Assembly: GCF_051020985.1 (NCBI RefSeq)
Contig: NC_135003.1
Coordinates: forward strand, 8,859,501 to 8,923,500
Direction of reading: 5' to 3'
Origin: Nomia melanderi
Lineage: Eukaryota > Arthropoda > Insecta > Hymenoptera > Halictidae
DNA: 64,000 nt
Positions within the stretch are counted from its first letter, which is position 1. Every line of letters starts with the position of its first letter. Both the position numbers and the translations under genes were made by a program. The notes below the pieces were generated by a model that saw only the letters and a program-made list of their open reading frames with translations, searched no databases and was not told the origin of the DNA. Of this stretch, positions 36,776-50,500 are shown piece by piece.

Positions 36776-38894
36776 AGCCTTAATGCGTTCGATCTATTTC
36801 CTAGGACCTAGCCCTCTTTCGCTGACTGAGGGTGTTGGGTAGCTCGGTCTTGGTTACGGAATATTTTCCATGTTTCACGTAATGTTCTGGTGGTAGTTGT
36901 TTTAGTGAATGGGCAAATTTGCAGTGATAAATTGGGGTGGAGTAATCGATGTTAGGATCGTGGCGATTTTCTGCTGTTTACAGTTTATCGGAGTGCGAGA
37001 TTCTTTTGATTTTGTGAATATTTTTAACGACAATGGTGTTTCGATGTTATATTGTTATGGATATTTAGAATCTGGGGAATTTTGTAGTATTTAGAATTTA
37101 TTGGATAGTTTATGGTTTTCTTGATTTTGTGAACATCCTGGGATAATTTTGTAAATTAATTTTTAATTGAATATTGTATAGTGATTTTTTCAGGAAGAAA
37201 CCAATAATACTTTCTAGATTGTAACTAAGTTATAAAAAATGTAAAGATTGATACGATGGTCGGTTGTGTACATACGGAAAAATTGTATACGTTGAAAGCT
37301 AATCAATTAGTCATTAGAATAATATCAGCAATTTATGACTTGTACGCTCTGATATACTGGTGTACTCTGTCTTTCTGTATGTGCAAGAAATTTCCTATCC
37401 AGTTTCGTATGTTCATAATTTTCCATGGATTACGGATTGCATCGAATTATCACCAATTAACGCCGTATTATTGCAATCTAATAGCGGTCGCAAATCACCG
37501 GCTCTAATTAACAATGCATTTCCACGATTATTAATGTACCTTTAACACGAAAATGTGTATCAATCTAACCGCGACGCGATTAATGGTGCCGATAATGATC
37601 AACGTTAAGAATTTACGAGTAATTTTCCTTTTCTACATTAATATTTATAAGCAACGACTGTTAGTAACAGACCTTACAAACATTCAGATCATCAGAAAAA
37701 TCGAAAAACTAAATTGAATCACACGCCTAATAACTCGATCGTCGGCGTAACGTAAAAATCAACGAAAAACCAACCGAACGCGTCATAGCAAAACCATTAT
37801 ATAGAACAGCAATTTTTTAAACAGTCGCGTACATGGCCAGCAAATAATTTATTCAATCATTCGCAAATCGGAATATTTATGGTCACGTTATCGAAACCAG
37901 CGATCAATTTTCAGCCAGATTTTTCGAGCCGGAAAATTTGTTACGCGCGCCGCTGTAAACGTTATTATTTACACAGGAGTCTGACAAATTTCCATCCGCG
38001 ACAAAAATCGCTGTTTGCTTTCATTAAAACGTTCCGAAGAAATATAAATACATCCGCGGCTCACCAGCGAAATTAGAATTTATAATTCCGCTCTCGGGAT
38101 CTGTCGTTCGCGCACGCATTCACCGGACATTTTTTTTCACCGACCGCGTACACGCCACGCCGATTTTCGGTAATATGATTTGCCGCACTCGATCGCGCGA
38201 TCACGCGAAACAGCGCGAAGAAAATCGTCGGAACGTTCGTCACAATTGTTCTAGCCGATTAAAGACATTGGTTTCGTCGAACCTTTTCTCCTTTCCTCGG
38301 TTTTTCCTCTGTCTAATTATCTTTTTTCCCCACCCTCCCTCCCATCGCCGAAGCCGGCTTTACGCGGAAACGAGTGACTCGGAGCGCGGAGAGCGGCAAT
38401 GAAACGCTCGAAACCACCGAGCAACGCTCGGAATAATTCCGAACAAATATTATTTACAACACTATTAAAGTTCATTCGCGCGAGACGGTCGCGTTAAATG
38501 GCGAACATTTACACCGCGCGTCCGGCGCCGTGTTTGCGGATGTAAATAACAATCCCCGGGCTCTCTCCTTTATACGCTCCGGTCCTCTGCTTCCTCTCTT
38601 CGCCTCCTCTCTTCCTCCTACGCGCTCGCGTTATTCCACTTCGACGAACGAAATCCTTTCAATGGAAAAGTTCCCTTATTTGCATCGGTTATTGTAACGT
38701 TTTAGAGAATGTAATTCGTTACCGGCGCGCCGCGCGGAGTCCCGCGGGCCGGATTTTCAACTTGCCATTTGGTATTCCGGTTGTACCTCAATTACAGAAT
38801 ACCTTCGTTGCGCGCGTGCGCACTCGTGACCTCCCCCGGCGTCCCCGAACTGCGAAAATTCGGCGACGATGGCAGAGGAGCGCTAAAAAATTAC
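36776..38894. other. Non-coding block
   Basis: Mostly AT-rich from 36850 to 38080. The frame at 37256-37507 (83 codons, Tyr/Ile/Cys-rich) has no recognised motif. GC-rich, pyrimidine-rich DNA lies at 38270-38345 and 38560-38640. No RNA gene or transposon end was seen. Confidence 0.5.
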
Positions 38895-38913
38895 GGGGGG
38901 GGGGGGGGGGGGG
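38895..38913 (+). repeat. Homopolymer of 19 G
   Basis: An uninterrupted run of 19 guanines is followed by CGCGCG. This length can fold into a G-quadruplex and is prone to polymerase and sequencing slippage, so the true length in the genome may differ. Confidence 0.9.
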
Positions 38914-41159
38914 CGCGCGTCTCGCTGCGAAACTGTGTTAATTTTATCCGTTTCCAGACCTTCCTATACCGGTACTCTTCTCCTACCCCCTTTCGTCAAC
39001 GTTCCCTTTTGTGTTGTCTCTTTAAACCGCGCGACGAGAGAAGTGGTTCCCATTTTAATTAGCGACAATATGGACGGAAATCATTTATTAAATGTTTTTC
39101 GGCAATCTCCGCTGAGGTCGGGACAGGATTAACGGCAGAAATACTTTGACATTTTTACTATTAAGTGTATACTTAAAGGAGCGACAGTGAAAGTGGTTTT
39201 TAATGTGTTTTAGTATGGAAAGTGTGACAATGGGAAATGTTTTAGTATTACGGAGTGGAAGGTAAAAGTATTTGCAGTATTAATATTAGTTACATAACTA
39301 ATGATAGATAAATAGACATTTCTTGATAGAATCTTTAATAATAGCAGCAATTGCAATTGTAAACATTTGATCTCGCGGAACGTAAAGTAACAAATTCTTC
39401 TAAAATTATTGTTTAAAAAAAAGTTATTGATATTTCTGTTGTTAGTAAAACATGGACATTGAGTCGTCTATCAATAGGCTTCCGATAGATAGTGTAAAAA
39501 CAATAATTTATTTAATAATCGGAAGGAAGTTCCCTTTCCTGTATAAAAGTGTAATTACTTTAATAATAGACTTCGTTCGTAGTAATTAGTGGAGTTGATG
39601 GGTTCCCAGTAAATAAGGTACGAAGAAAAACTCGATGAAATATCGTATCGTACGCGACGTTCAAATATCTTCAGTATGAAGATACCGATTTCTCGGAGTA
39701 TTTGAATGAGTTTCTGATAGTGCGTGGAAGAGGGTGCAAGAGAAAACGAAGAAATATCGGAGAAACTGTAAATATCGTCGAAGACTATCGCTCAATTAGC
39801 ACGGGGTATCCGGTGGTTATCTCGGGACGCACGCGAGTCGCGGCGGGCTTCTGTTCGCGAATTAAGGATTCGTCGAATGCAGCTTCCTGTACGTGATGCG
39901 TTTAATCCCCGAAAGCACGGAATGACGTGTTTTACGAGTCGTTGGTGCACGTTTCGGTTTACAAAACCGGATCCGCGCTCGTTCCTTTCCCTTCGGATTA
40001 ATCGAAACTCATTCTTGTTCCCCGTTGTCGATGAACGTCCGCTAAAAAAGGACCCACACGCGCGTTCCTTAATGGTGATTTATATTAAGCGTGTAATTAA
40101 CGTCCGCGAGCGGCAATATAAGTCCACGTGAATCTATATCTTAATAGATACTTCAATATACAGGATGCATACATGAATTTATTAATATATTTTTCTCTAC
40201 ACATGATCTTAATTACTTAAGTGTCTTGTAATACCGGGGATCGAGCGTATCGGAATTTTTCTAACCCTTTACGACCTGAATTATGATTCTTACTTTTATT
40301 ACTGCCTTATATATACTAAGTATAAATATGCTTTACAATTATTACATACACGCGTACGCGCGTGTGGTGGTACTTTAAATTGAACTATTAAATTAAATTA
40401 AAAATAGAAGTCGAAGGATATTTGGTGCACGGCAGTATTTTAATGGTAGTCATGCTTTAAAGTGCCTTCGAGATATGAAGGATTAATATTAATGTTCTCG
40501 AAGTTCTTTTTTTTTCAAATGCGCCGTGTATTAAAATATTTTTATACCTCCGAAGACATTAAGAGCCTTAAGATATATTGTATTACCTATTTTATACACA
40601 TTTTTATGCCGATCGCTTGTGAAGCAATTGGCGAAAATATGCAGATATGAATAATAATTTCTCGTATTCCAGTTTCAATAATTCCCCCATCATTGCTTCA
40701 AATATCAAATGTCACGTCCAATTATTTCCATTAACCATTTCATTATTACAAAATTCTTCATGTGATAAAAAAGAAAATTCGGAATTAGAACTGTAATTCC
40801 AAGAAGACTTTGATTACGAATTATTAGAGATTCTAATTAACTGCTACTCTATATTCACAGCTATAATATGAATTAATTAATTAAACAGTCAAGCCTAAGG
40901 AAATCAATAAAAAATCACATTATGCGACAGATCAAAGCTATTCTAAAATCTGAAGAAATTCTTACAGGCATAGATCTAAGTTTAATCGATCAGGCGACAG
41001 TATCAAGGCCAAATTACATTCTTGCTCCCCATACTTGAGAAGACAAGGGTAGTCAAGATGGATTTCTCTCCGACAGTCGAAAATACTGCTCAAATAATAG
41101 TTGGAGACGAGTGAAGCGTCCGGAGCAGAAAAAAATCTGGAACTGGAATTCAGAAGCAA
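38914..41159. other. Non-coding block
   Basis: GC-rich to about 39130, then AT-rich. TAACCCTTTACGACC at 40267 resembles a TTAA-element end but lacks the full TTAA and a partner. The palindromic ACACACGCGTACGCGCGTGT-like stretch near 40350 is short. No convincing gene was found. Confidence 0.5.
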
Positions 41160-41360
41160 TATATCAAAGCTGCGGCGTCAAGTCGATTCTGGCCGGAGAA
41201 AGTGGCGTCGAGTCACGTCGCGTCACGTCGGTTTCGCGTGGTAGCGCGCTGATTGGCCGTCGCGGCAGAGTGAAATGGACGTTGCAAAATGACCATTCCG
41301 GCCAGCCGGACCGGAGCCGGAAAAATTCTGAAGAGACGCGGGATTATCATAGTCGTTAAT
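41160..41360 (+). promoter_or_regulatory. CpG-rich patch with repeated CACGTC half-sites and a CCAAT box
   Basis: GAGTCACGTCGCGTCACGTC (41210-41229) contains two TCACGTC repeats 10 bp apart, resembling CREB/ATF half-sites in tandem. GCTGATTGGCC (inverted CCAAT) follows about 20 bases later at 41249. Both sit in a GC-rich island inside AT-rich DNA. This layout resembles a TATA-less promoter or proximal enhancer. No initiator or coding start could be identified. Confidence 0.25.
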
Positions 41361-43909
41361 CATTCGCCGACGCCGAGCGAGATTCTTCGCGGGGAAAGGA
41401 CGTCGCTGTCATCGTCGTGGCCTCGGGAACGCGTGGACGTCTCGTTTACAGGTGGCGTGGACGTGTAAACCATCCAAGGTATGCATTGTCGAAGAAAACT
41501 TTCTGACCTATTTGAATCCTAACAATGAGTCCCATGCGAATTAATCAAATTAAGCATCTGTAACGCTGCGAATCTTGTATTTTTATTGAATCATTAAAAT
41601 ATTTTATTATTAAAAAAGGCAGTAAATTTTGTAATGTAATATATTTCTTTGGTTTACAAAACGGTTTTCTGTTAATAAATTTTTTATTATTTTTGATATC
41701 CAATTAATTAGGGTAGGTATTCGTATCATTGCGTTAGTCAAAGTCGACGCAAATAGCAAAGAAAAAATGATATTTACCATTTTTGTATTTTTAAGGGTAA
41801 AGCTGAAATTGAATAAATCGACGTATTCCATAAGCCTAAGCATTACACCCGAGGAAACGTAACATAATAAGAATGACTCTAATCTCGATAACTGCTTCAC
41901 AAGCTTCCATTGTATTAAGCGGGATATTAGAAAAAGGTAGATAACGATCAGAAACTTTTCACCGTCAGTATTAGAAAGCTAGGACGTGGTAAGGAGAACA
42001 GGAATTCGGAAGATACATGTGTCTAGATAGTCGGTCAGCCTCGAAAATGAGATATTGCCGGTTCCCTAATGAACATCTTTATCGAATTAATTTATCATTC
42101 GTCTTTGATTCCCGTCGCGTATCACGGCGAGCGCACGCGGAACGGTAAACGTCGCGATGGTACGACTTCCAGTCGTCGATTCCGCCCGGTTCTCACTGCC
42201 CCGCCGCCGCCATTTTCTATCGTGAAAACCAATTAACTCTAATTATCGATATCCCGGGCATTAGTGCTATTGCCGCTGCACGGCCGATCCCATCGCTGGC
42301 AATTAAAACGCGATTGAGCGCTCTCGTGAATTAAAAAAGAGGTACGGGTATGTACAGGTCGATTCGAAAGCGAAGCCGCTTAGTGCATGCGTGTATCCCA
42401 TATACGTGTCTTTAACAGGAAATTCGGTTAAATGTAAGTATTGGTATTATTATTACGTTATTCAGTAATGGCTGGATAGTGAACCTTCGTGCAAATATGA
42501 AGTTAGATAAAGTAATTTATGGAAATTGGAATTAAATTCTTAGACGACTTTTTTCAATTTCGCTCATAAAGAGTTACTTTATTGTTGTTAAGTTACTAAA
42601 GAAAGAAGGAAGTCCGTGTTTTCGTTCAAAGTTGAATTTTAATAATAAAATCGAAGAGCATATCGATATTCATTAAATACAATTTGAAACATCTAATAAG
42701 AAACATCTAATCTAATACAGTGTTATCACGCAATTCCTTTTGGTTATTTATCACTTCATTGTTATGATTATTTTCTTTATAATATGTGTGTTTTATAATA
42801 TCATTGCGCGATGCAAATGTTTTAAGGTACAGCCTTATGAATAATCATTTACGTTTTTCATTTATTATTATCTTATTACTCCTTTTTGCGTGAGGCGAGA
42901 TTTAATAGCAGTACTGCGCTGTGCCTCGGCTTAGCGCTTAATATTGTTGCGTCGTGTTTGCTGTATCTGATACGCCATATTATTGATGGTTTCGTGCATT
43001 CAAACACTCCCGTTGCTGTCTGTACGTATTGCTTTCCCGTCTCTGGAAACTTGCTAATAATACTAATATTCCGTCATTAATGAAGATTCATTAAATTGAT
43101 TCCTTGAAGAGGAAACGTACTTTTTAGTCTGTAATTAACTAGCGGTTCAGTTCTGTATAATTGCCCTAGAGAATGTAAGTAATTTTACAATAATTACGGA
43201 ATTTTTACGTGAAATCCTTTAACACATAAAAGAACATGAATTTTAATTGTTTAAACAAAAGAGCCGGCGTAACTAAAATAGTACAATTACAGTAAATGGA
43301 AGAATATGGTAAAATAGTAAAGATACCAAATATAGAATCGGACGTTTCAAGAAGAAATGATATCACATTATAGCGACACGGTCTCTTAACAAATTTGAAA
43401 AAAATCCACATTATTCCTCAACCGAAAGTAACCCCTCTCAATCACCAAATACAATTCGTCCATAGAAAACCCAGGGAATCCGAAGCGAACCAATGCGATC
43501 CGACCACAAACTAAACGAAACTAAACCAAAAGCCGAACCGAGACTATCAGACGTTACGCAGAGGCGAAATATAAATAGACGGCTACCTACGTAGACGTCC
43601 GTGGATGTCCTGGGTGGGTTCAATTAAGCCCCCATTACACTTTTACACGGGGCCGCATTAAAGCTCGCAGCTGGTCGCGAAGTCAGATATTATTTATCGG
43701 TTGACTTACGCCGAGCTCATTTGCCCGGCAAAACGACCAAGCGGAGAAAAACGAGCTGGCGGAGCACTTACAGGCGGCGTTGCCCGCGATACCATTGGCC
43801 GATCTCGGGTAAATCTCGAAGGTGATTGGCCGTGGCCGCCCGTTGGAAAGTTCGTCTCACGAAACGGCCCGGCCACCGCCGCCACGACCACAGATGATAG
43901 AATATCTTA
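41361..43909. other. Non-coding block
   Basis: GC-rich patches at 41390-41480 and 42100-42310, otherwise AT-rich, then GC-rich again from 43660. Minus frame 41610-41900 is AT-rich, hydrophobic and unrecognised. No repeats or RNA genes were seen. Confidence 0.5.
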
Positions 43910-44160
43910 TTAGTCGGACAATGGGCAATCAGAGACGCCATACAGCCTCTCTGTTAGCGGTCCAGTCTCTCTCTGCAGTTCGGTGCACCGTCTGTTTGTC
44001 CTGCACAACGGTGCGCGCCGCGCCGCCGGTCCGTCGGTTCGTGGGTATTCAAGGTCGTCTGGATCAGAGTCCCAAGCGTCGGCCCGCGCGGCCTGGCCAG
44101 GGAACTTTTCGGATCGGCGGCGCACCGAAAGAACAATAAATATCGGGGCCACGGCGGGTC
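43910..44160 (+). promoter_or_regulatory. Candidate TATA-less promoter patch
   Basis: An abrupt CpG-rich island contains GGTCCAGTCTCTCTCTGCAGTTCGG (split around 43960-43984), with two initiator-like CAGT motifs flanking a CTCTCTC (GAGA-type) run. GC-rich leader-like DNA follows. It resembles the patch at 22592-22794. Three frames are open over it on both strands, so no coding frame can be chosen. This is inference from motif order only. Confidence 0.18.
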
Positions 44161-44270
44161 CTCCCGCGTTCCAACGAAATTACACTAGTCGATCCGCGAC
44201 GGCCGAGTCGCCGCGAGCTTTCTCGTTAGCGGGAAGCTCTGACATCCCGTGCACGCAGGCGTTCAAGCGT

Positions 44271-44517
44271 TTAACTCGTTGTGCTACGATTTATTTCTCA
44301 ACTATGATCGATACAACTACGTTGTCATTGATAATTGAGAAAAGAAGAACAATTATGAGTATATTCTCTGCTCATGTTTGCATCGAAATGTAATAACCGA
44401 TAACAGGATAATGGTGTTTAATTTGAATTCTAAAGAATAGAGTAATACTGATGCTTGTTAGATTTTGTTTGAAATCTTCACTACGAGCTTGACACGTTAT
44501 TATAAGGCAAGGGTTTA
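44271..44517. mobile_element. TTAA-flanked MITE, ~247 bp (family copy B, degenerate)
   Basis: The left end TTAACTCGTTGTGCTACGAT aligns with the left end of the copy at 35067 (TTAATCCCTTGCGTTATGAT), and similarity continues through TTTCTCAACTATG versus TTTCACAACTGTG. The right end TACGAGCTTGACACGTTAT followed by TATAAGGCAAGGGTTTA matches the right end of that copy, at about three quarters identity by eye. The right flank is TTTA rather than TTAA, a single change. A short + frame at 43983-44393 runs across it by chance. It is non-coding and presumably old. Confidence 0.5.
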
Positions 44518-47500
44518 TTTTATTTTGAGTGAGCACTTGTTTGATGAATAATCGAAATTTTGGTGTCGAAGAATGTTAAAGATTCTGGTATTTTGGATTG
44601 TAGATGTAAGTCGATGGGAATGGTAGAACAATCATAAAATGGTAAAATGCATTGGTCATTTGTGCGGCGAACAATGAATTTGGTTCTTTTCGTTGAGAAG
44701 ATAGGAAATGGACGCTGGAGTTTCTGCGTATTTCAAATCAATGCATATAAGTCGACAGAAATGGTAGGGCATTCATAAGGTAATAAAATGTCTTTTATTT
44801 TCTTCTGTTCTCTAAACTATGGAGATATTGTAAGCGAACCAATATCTTAGCGGTAGGTCCGCTGTGTCTGTTTCATGATTAGTGGATCGACATATTCTAC
44901 TGTGGCGTAGTCTTGTGGTAAGACTGTCCATGCATAAATCCTCTTTACTACTGCATTTCTCAATGAAGTCGTATATCAGATGGCATGATAAAACTTCTTT
45001 TACTGCTTTTCTTGGATCCGATGTAGAGAGTAGAAGCGTCCTTGATAGCTTTACGAAAGTTTGGCTATCTCATATAGTTAGCAATAATGTATAAAAACGT
45101 TTTGAAAAGATGGTTTCCATAGAGTATAATAAAATCGTGTAATAAAATAGCGAATAGCGCTATGACTGGAAAATGTGTTCATAAATCATATTTTTACAAT
45201 TCCGTACTCCAAATTAAATTGTTAACGTGAAAGTCCAATGTCCAGTACATTTATAACAATAATACAGTGCAAGTTTATAGATGAGAATTATAAATGCAAA
45301 ACCACGTTACCGATTTTCAGTTGCGCGATTAAAAACGGACAGAATTTTTCCATTCCGAAGATTTGCATCCCGTTCGTTTCCATCCTTGCTACTCAAGTGT
45401 ATTCAGAATGATATTGAAAAAAAATGGATTTCCTCGCAATCTCTTTACGGTTACAATTACTGCGAACCGTGTACGCAAATAATGCTTAATCAAACGCAGA
45501 CCGGGGCGTAGCACGAGAAAAATCATTGTGCAAGAAATTCGTTTATCGTGCACAAATTACAAAACACTGAGCCCGCGTTAACAATCTTCCGCGGGTCCAT
45601 ATTTCCCGGCGTTTTTCGCGAGCCCCGGTGCAAAAATTATTACCCGCGTGCACGATGAGCTATCGCCGAGGGAAAAAATTCTGTTGTCGCGAAGAGAACA
45701 ACGCTTCTAACTATTTTGGCCGGTGACAATGGGGAACTCGTACGAGCACTCGGTGTCTGCGAAACAATCCGCGCCGACGCTTTGTTATTCCGACGCCAAT
45801 CGCGCGATTACTATTCCCCGGACAAAAATTTTTTTCCTCGTACTTGCGACGATCGAATCAAAGCTTTGTCGCGCTCCTCGATACCGCGCCAGACTATCTC
45901 GTCGTTACACGAGTTACACTGGACCTCGTTATCGGTGTATTTAAATTATTCGAATGGTCCGGGGCTTGTGTTTGCCTCTGCCTGAATTTTCATTGTCGCG
46001 CCCGTGTACCTTTCGGTTTTATTTAAATCGCAGACAGTTTTGTGCACGCATTTGCGAATAATAATGTTTCAAACGCGCAGGACAGCTGGGGAAGAGTCCG
46101 GGATTTGTCATTTGCCTCGAATACGTTTAACGGATCGTTGGTTTCCATCCAAATCTACATTTTTTCGACGGAGCACCGGAAATCCAAAGTAAAATGGCAT
46201 TTCACTTTTTCCTTTATTAATATCTTGAAAAAGTTACGAACAATATTTGTACCAACTAAATGTCATTAGAAATCTTTATTACGAGACATTCACAAGTAAA
46301 AATGTTAGAATAACTATTTCCAAAAGACTGTCTGCTCAATCAAAAATATCTCAATAACAAAAATAAAGTAATACAACAACCTGCGAAACGATTAATAATT
46401 CCTTCAACGATATCTCGCCAACAACAAAAACTCAAATCTAGACAACCAACTCTCCACTAAAACTTCATCCGTCAAAGCGTTAAGCACCTCGCACCGAGCC
46501 GTTAACCGAAGCCGTCTAAACGCTGGAAACGCCCAGCGCCGCGAATCAAACGCCCGCCGGATCCCGTCCGCCATATACGTTCGGTCACTCGATCCCCATG
46601 GGGGAAAAAAGGTTACAAACAACTGCCCGAATAGGAGGCAGAGGGAGGCGAGAGGAACAGCCGCGACGAAAATCCCTCGGCGAGTAGCAAGAATCAAGCG
46701 AGGTGCGAATCATCGGATACCGGTCAGCGCATCTCGCGCAGCTCTCGCTCCGAAATCTATCCGCGCATCTTTATAATTGAGCTTGTGTAAGAGGGCCGAC
46801 CGTGGGTAGGCGAGAAGCGACCGAGAAAAAAACGAGAACCGAAGCAAGGGACAGTGATTCACGCGGAAAGCCGGAGAAATCCCCGTGTGATGCGGTCGGA
46901 GATTCTCGGCTCGATAACGCGGTGAAAAAAAGAGACTGGTGCTGGGGTGAAGGTGGCAGGGGCTGCAAACGTTCGACGTAAAGTCGCGAAAGCGGTGTAT
47001 ATCTCTGTTCTCCGGGTGTTTTCGACGATTGGCGGGTGAGACGGCGAACGGGGGGAAAGACGGGGGTATCTCCTGGGTTACGAGGCCGAGCACAATCGCG
47101 GCCAATAACGATAACTCGACGTGGAAGTCCGAGATCGAGCGATTTACTCGCGCGGTGAGGAATCTCCTCGGGTTCAGAGGGCAGCGCCCTTGCTGCGCGT
47201 TAACTCTCCCCCGCTGCGCGCACCGACATGCGATGGTACGGGGTTGATGAATGGATTGGGCATAACGTTCGGGCTTTCGTGGTGCTGGGTGGGGGGTGGT
47301 CAGAGGGGGTGGGGATTCTGGTAGAAGAAGTTCGGAAGCGCAGGAGATTCTCGCCGGTGCCATTGGGAATCACCGGTGACCGATCGGGTATTAGCGTAAG
47401 ACGACAAGCTCGCCGATTTCGGGATCCCGCGTGGGCGCACGACTCGCACCAACGGATTTCTCATTGGCTCCGGTGAAACAAATGCGCTCGCCGGAGAACG

Positions 47501-50500
47501 GGGTTGTTTCGCGGACTAGCATTTTTCCGACACGGGACTATGTATTCGTTCTTATGTGTTCTCTGGTTGTAAGGTCTCTTGTACTGTTGCCATTGTCGAT
47601 GCGAAGACGACCCTTTCGGTTTGAATTATACGTCTGGATTTTACTTTTATGAGCTCAGTGCATTGAGAAAGAGCGAAGGTGAATAATAATTTGATCGTTT
47701 CGTTGATGATGCCTGAGCGGCGAAATTATTTGTTTAGACTGTGAAATTAATTCTTTTGATGGTACGTCGAGTGAAATAAATTTTGGCAAAATTGTGCTTT
47801 TTGAAAATTGAGATAAAACTTTGTGTAATAACGGTAATAGTGATTTAATAATAATAATAACAATTTTGCCAATTTCCTTTTATCAGTTTACAAAACACCA
47901 TCCGAATCTCGCAACAAGACTTTTCGAACGCCTGACACATTGTGCAGAAGGGAAACATACTGGTTTTTTAAGCGCTATCGCAGATATTAACACTCTAGTT
48001 CAGTTTCGACAATAATCGAATCCCAACGCGAGCAAAAGGTTACTCTCGAGTGGCGCGAAATTAAAAACTTCAAATTTCGCGATACGTTCGAGAAATGACA
48101 AAAATGACGGGTTTGGTAAAGACACCATGGCCCTCCTCGGCGCCGCGGAAATAAAAATATCGCGCCGCGAATTGGTTGGTGAGCGGCGGTGATTTATTAA
48201 TTCGATTAAACCCTTATAAGAAGCGTACCGAAGGTTTAATCTTAGTTGAGTGCGACCGGGCATTTTTATATAGTGCGTGCTCTCACGCGAGCCACTTAAT
48301 GCGGCCTGATTGAAGCTCGCGTAAACGTTCCCCTTCGACGACTATGACCCGCGCACTATTACCAACCCCCGTCTCCCGCCCCGACTCGCCGCAACCCCTT
48401 GCCCCGCCGACGGCGCGCAATCTATGAAAACATCGAAGCCAGACCGTTCTCCCGGCGTTCGCCGCGATACCTATTATTACTTGTAAATGTTTTTCCCGAC
48501 AATGTTGCCTTTTTCTTCTTGGCCGCGTTTAAATCGATGTTCCATTAAACATACACCATTATTATACCGGCACCGTACATATTTATTCTTCGGCTTAATG
48601 GCTTCATCGCTGACGGACAAGCCGCCCTGTAATGCTCTTATTACAGGCAGCATTAATTCCGAATTACGCGAAACGCGGCAAATAAATTTATTTGATATTT
48701 CTAATTGAGTGTAGATACACGGGAACATCTATCCGATAACGTTAGGCCTTTCCTTTTCCCTCCTACTTTTGAACCGGCGTTGCTCCAATCGTGTTTAATT
48801 TGTATTTCATTAAATATACACTGTTATTATTCAACGATCGGACGAGATTGTTCCCTCGAAAAGGGGAACGCGACTCACGGTAGTTTTATTAGGTCAGTTC
48901 CTCTGTGTTTCCTGGTTGATATAAGCGTGCTGCTGCTTTCTTAATTAGTGGTACATTGGTACTGCATTAAATATGAACGTTCATTACGGTTTTGCATACA
49001 CTTATTCCACGGGGGGAACGGCTGTTCGTACTCGGAAGACGAGGATGATGCGTATACTCGGCAGAGAGTCATTAGAAAATATATGAGACGCTGAATAAAG
49101 AGTTACTTAAAAGCTTAATTAATTGGCATACATCTGACTTGATGATCGTTTTTCCTTTTTCCCGCTGTTTCCGTCTCTGTCCGTGGCAACTGTAAAATTC
49201 CGCGTCAGCATTTCATTAAACACGCCGAGTCTTTAGCGTTCGTTATCGTGGATTTATTCCGCGGCGTTAATAACATCATTCCCGGGGCCGGGTTGTTTGG
49301 CATTCTTATTAGAAAAATAGGAAACAGAGCAAGGAAGCTTATTTCGGAGTTCCCGATGCGAATATGCGAGTTCCTCAGGCCGGAGCGATTATTAATGATA
49401 CTTTAGGAAACAGACTCCCCTCCGCCTTCCCTCTTTATCTTAACCGTACTTCTTATAATAGTTCATTTAGAATGCATAAAAATTCTACTTTGTTACAGTT
49501 CAAGACAGAGAAAGGGGAGCAACGAGCACGAGGAAATTGCCCGCCACGGGTAATTTCTATGCATAACACGAGAGTAATGGCAAATGATTAACATGGCCTC
49601 CGGAACGACCCGTTTTTTTCTCTCGGATTCATATCTGGAGGGGTATCGAATGAGTGCCTATTAACATTATAAATGCGACGATTATGGTTTCGTTATATTG
49701 GATCGATTAAGCTGATGGCTCCGAGCGGAGTGATACCGGCGAGTTAAACCTACGAATAAGAACTTTTTCTTTTCCTCCATCGAGTTTATGACGCCCGCGT
49801 TAGTAAAATTAGTCCGAGCGGTAGACGCAAAAAAGAGAACATATTATCCACCGGCATTCCGATATTAATACAACACTCTTGAATTAAATTGCGTGTTTTG
49901 CGTCAAATTTATGTTCCTTCTGCTCGATACACCAGAGAAGTGACGTAAATTACACAAATATTTACATAATTCGAAATCTCGCTTGAACGTATAACGTATA
50001 ATCTCCTCGGGTGGTGGGCATTTTCATAAAGCTGTTCTTCGAAATTGTCGCAAAGACATAATTGCAGTCTGAACGCAAACATTGGATTAACTTGACAGGA
50101 TCTTTGGAATTTATACCATTTCATTAACGGGTTAATCTTTTGCGTCCTTGGGAAAAACAGTAAAACACGCGAAAGAAATGTTTTCTTTCTAAAACGCGAA
50201 TAGAATAGTATCAGGTATTTAAAATCAAATATTTAAAATTTATGGCGCTTCGCTTGTTTATCAAAAATGTAATCCTCTATGTCCGGATTTATACGTTTTA
50301 ATTAGTCAGTTAAATCTTAATTCATTCTTTCGAAATTTCTTTCAACGGAACTACGTATGTAAATACTTTTTCTATATACCATATATAACTCTCAGAAAAA
50401 TATGGAATAAATCGAATATTTCGCGAAATTAACACGAATACATTTTCCTTTTCAAATTAAGAAGTCGACAGGACACGGTTACATTAATTTTTTCAAATGG

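Noticed and set aside
45145..45215. Partial resemblance to mature insect miR-986 (CGAATAGCG..TGACTG) and miR-932 (CAATTCCGTA)
   Set aside because: Seed or 3' positions differ from the families as I recall them, and no paired opposite arm forms a hairpin precursor.
46710..47363. 217-codon minus-strand frame, the longest in the window
   Set aside because: Pro/Arg/Ser-rich, no recognised domain, in GC-rich DNA with + frames also open over it. It fits a chance ORF.
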